Part shown: positions 63,766 through 64,000 of the stretch, in pieces
Layout: each line of letters opens with the position of its first letter
How positions within the stretch are numbered: the stretch's first letter is position 1
NCBI GenBank assembly: GCA_034180415.1
Contig: JAXFOK010000060.1
Span: 62,001 to 126,000 of the forward strand
Source of the DNA: CAKMMH01 sp927798255
GTDB taxonomy: Bacteria > Bdellovibrionota_C > UBA2361 > CAKMMH01
Direction of reading: 5' to 3'
DNA: 64,000 bases
The notes under the pieces: generated by a model
Told to the model about the DNA's origin: nothing
The model's input: the letters and a program-made list of their open reading frames with translations, nothing else
The model's database searches: none
Made by a program: the position numbers and the translations under genes

Positions 63766-64000
63766 ATGTCAAATGATATGATGGATAATGAATTATATTG
63801 TTCATTTTGTGGTAAACATCAAGATGAAGTAAAAAAATTAGTTGCAGGCCCTGGGGTTTATATTTGCGACGAATGCGTAGAACTTTGCGCTGAGATTCTA
63901 GAACAAAATTTTGATGACTTTGAACCTGACAAACCAAAGAAAATCCCTACTCCTCAAGAAATTATGAAACAACTTGATGAATATATTATTGGCCAAGAAT
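63766..64000 (+). CDS. clpX: ATP-dependent Clp protease ATP-binding subunit ClpX (partial, 5' end)
   Basis: From ATG 63766 (AAGAGG upstream) the frame stays open to the right edge, 78 codons seen. It begins with the ClpX zinc-binding domain: CSFCGKHQDEVKKLVAGPG, YICDECVELCAEIL, followed by the start of the AAA+ region TPQEIMKQLDEYIIGQE. ClpX unfolds tagged substrates and feeds them to ClpP. ClpP and Tig usually precede it, but here the gene stands apart from them: its nearest upstream neighbour is on the opposite strand. Confidence 0.97.
   Translation, partial: MSNDMMDNELYCSFCGKHQDEVKKLVAGPGVYICDECVELCAEILEQNFDDFEPDKPKKIPTPQEIMKQLDEYIIGQE

Overview
The window is a strongly AT-rich bacterial segment with an ordinary bacterial gene layout. 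It has short operons, Shine-Dalgarno-like AGG motifs, a type A RNase P RNA and two tRNAs with encoded CCA. Gram-negative physiology is indicated by an O-antigen ligase, lipoprotein signal peptides, FlgO/CsgG-like lipoproteins, an EnvC-type amidase activator, FtsEX and UppP. A secreted protein with RCC1 repeats, a MopE-like metal motif and thrombospondin type 3 repeats, a DUF164 zinc-ribbon gene beside rnpB, an Rsm22-type methyltransferase and a small CxxC protein would fit a deltaproteobacterium-like lineage (Desulfobacterota, Myxococcota, Bdellovibrionota or SAR324). That placement is inference: no decisive marker is present.

Layout. 1-3952 is the 5' part of a giant secreted RCC1-repeat gene on the minus strand, running off the left edge. 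4079-6334 is a PgpH-like HD phosphodiesterase after a degenerate receiver. 6656-11648 is a glycogen-use pair (glgP, malQ). 11713-15811 holds unrecognised genes. 16001-17498 is a decayed glutamyl-tRNA synthetase, then serS, a secreted protein and uppP. 21056-24290 has two divergent lipoproteins and an FHA protein. 24293-24924 is a decayed secreted-protein gene. 25082-29662 carries tatD, an Rsm22-like methyltransferase, a YggT gene and alr. 29831-36592 holds membrane, TPR, O-antigen ligase and unknown genes, with a block of large palindromes at 34913-35610. 37096-42490 is ctpA, envC, ftsX, ftsE and a PHP hydrolase, that is, the cell-wall hydrolysis and division module. rnpB, a zinc-ribbon gene, tRNA(CAU) and tRNA-Lys follow. 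45428-49445 has a frameshifted LTA-synthase-type gene, a DUF362 ferredoxin and aspartate kinase. 50485-58153 is an accessory zone in which several genes of clearly higher GC sit among normal ones. The right end has ileS with a remnant of a second ileS behind it, an OsmC protein, two small or unknown genes and the start of clpX.

Two repeat families tie the intergenic regions together. One is a set of degenerate tandem arrays with a 7-base period (consensus near ATCAGCA or its variants) in at least ten gaps. The other is an inverted-repeat element whose arms read close to ACACTGATTAATTCAAAAT, present as three complete copies (one of 227 bp with nested hairpins) and two half copies. At least four genes or remnants carry disabling changes (gltX, a secreted protein, an LTA synthase, a DUF218-like paralog) and a fifth is a leftover ileS 3' end. 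The window therefore suggests a genome undergoing decay and tRNA-synthetase replacement, although single indels could also be sequence errors.
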